DNA from: DATCYZ01 sp036526195
GTDB lineage: Bacteria > Pseudomonadota > Gammaproteobacteria > Burkholderiales > SG8-39
NCBI GenBank assembly: GCA_036526195.1
Contig: DATCYZ010000080.1
Span: 21,733 to 85,732, forward strand
Direction: 5' to 3'
Length of the DNA stretch: 64,000 nt
The notes beneath the pieces were generated by a model, which had not been told where the DNA came from, ran no database searches, and was given only the letters and a program-made list of their open reading frames with translations. A program made the translations under genes and the position numbers. Below are positions 63,886 to 64,000 of the stretch, piece by piece (the stretch's first letter is position 1; each line of letters opens with the position of its first letter).

Positions 63886-64000
63886 TCAGCCGCCCGGCGC
63901 GGCGGCGCCCACCTCGTCCACCGCCACGCCGGCCGCCTTGGGCGCCGCGCGGTAGCGCACGACCCGGTTGCGCCCGGCGCGCTTGGCCGCGTACATGGCG
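63886..64000 (-). CDS. C-terminal end of a GGDEF-domain protein (partial)
   Basis: The gene enters from the right edge; only the last 38 codons are present. They read AMYAAKRAGRNRVVRYRAAP and onwards, which is the typical last helix of a diguanylate cyclase GGDEF domain, then a short Ala/Gly tail. The catalytic GGDEF loop and any sensor domain lie outside the window, so activity cannot be judged. Confidence 0.75.
   Translation of the reverse strand, partial: AMYAAKRAGRNRVVRYRAAPKAAGVAVDEVGAAAPGG

Overview
The window is GC-rich, densely coded chromosomal DNA, most probably from a betaproteobacterium of the Burkholderiales type. The main evidence is the order gntR / sdhC-sdhD-sdhA-sdhB-sdhE-gltA-sucA-odhB-lpdA-zapE with mdh divergent. 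A DUF3460 gene inside a prpBC..D-acnA cluster and the mix of TRAP transporter, CaiB-type CoA transferase and AA_synth genes point the same way. No rRNA, tRNA, CRISPR, phage or transposase gene was found. One partial gene, a GGDEF protein tail, runs off the right end.

Layout. 0-6.5 kb (+): YqhA-like membrane protein, class I fumarase, an MFS carrier, an HMG-CoA-lyase-family enzyme overlapping a CaiB/BaiF CoA transferase, and a phytanoyl-CoA-dioxygenase-like oxygenase behind an AT-rich palindrome. 6.5-12.4 kb (-): a catabolic cluster of octopine-dehydrogenase-like and 3-hydroxyacyl-CoA-dehydrogenase-like enzymes, a DctPQM TRAP transporter and an exported methyltransferase. 12.4-16.8 kb (-): pentapeptide-repeat protein, cupin, GlcG/HbpS-like protein, propionate-CoA ligase and an AcuI-type reductase. 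16.8-28.5 kb (-): zapE and the TCA block. 28.5-37.5 kb: gntR, then (+) mdh, prpB, prpC, DUF3460, prpD, a thioredoxin-like gene and acnA. 37.5-48.6 kb: housekeeping and transport genes (S4 protein, msrA, ketopantoate reductase, dusA, class II aldolase, mlaC, MFS, hydrolase, EamA, GMC oxidoreductase, AttH-like lipocalin, DUF2919). 48.6-53.2 kb: FtsX-type ABC permease, a double-thioredoxin protein, four copies of a palindromic repeat, and a TauD/TfdA dioxygenase. 53.3-64 kb: htpG, AA_synth with a D-aminoacylase-type amidohydrolase, a DUF2306-2TM-LytS/LytTR operon, glnS, truncated hemoglobin with a NemR-like TetR regulator, yceH, and the GGDEF tail.

How the genes fit together. About half of the window serves central carbon flow. 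It encodes citrate synthase, aconitase, the 2-oxoglutarate dehydrogenase E1, E2 and E3 subunits, succinate dehydrogenase with its flavinylation factor, fumarase and malate dehydrogenase. Isocitrate dehydrogenase and succinyl-CoA synthetase are not here. The methylcitrate cycle (prpC, prpD, acnA, prpB) joins this route at succinate. PrpE and the AcuI-like enzyme, 13-16 kb away, would feed it with propionyl-CoA. A GntR/UTRA regulator sits between the two arms with a TGTCTT-N4-AAGACA operator in the gntR-mdh gap.

Most unusual items: the four-copy 21-bp palindrome at 52.2 kb; paired TAGACC-N4-GGTCTA operators at the hemoglobin/TetR pair; perfect palindromes at 5.68 and 12.39 kb; an exported SAM methyltransferase attached to a TRAP operon; an AttH/FtsX pair without its ATPase; and a 23-bp tandem duplication at the start of an MFS gene. 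I did not find a clearly new multi-gene system. The best candidates for new biology are the repeat family, the operator palindromes and the redox genes embedded in the methylcitrate operon.
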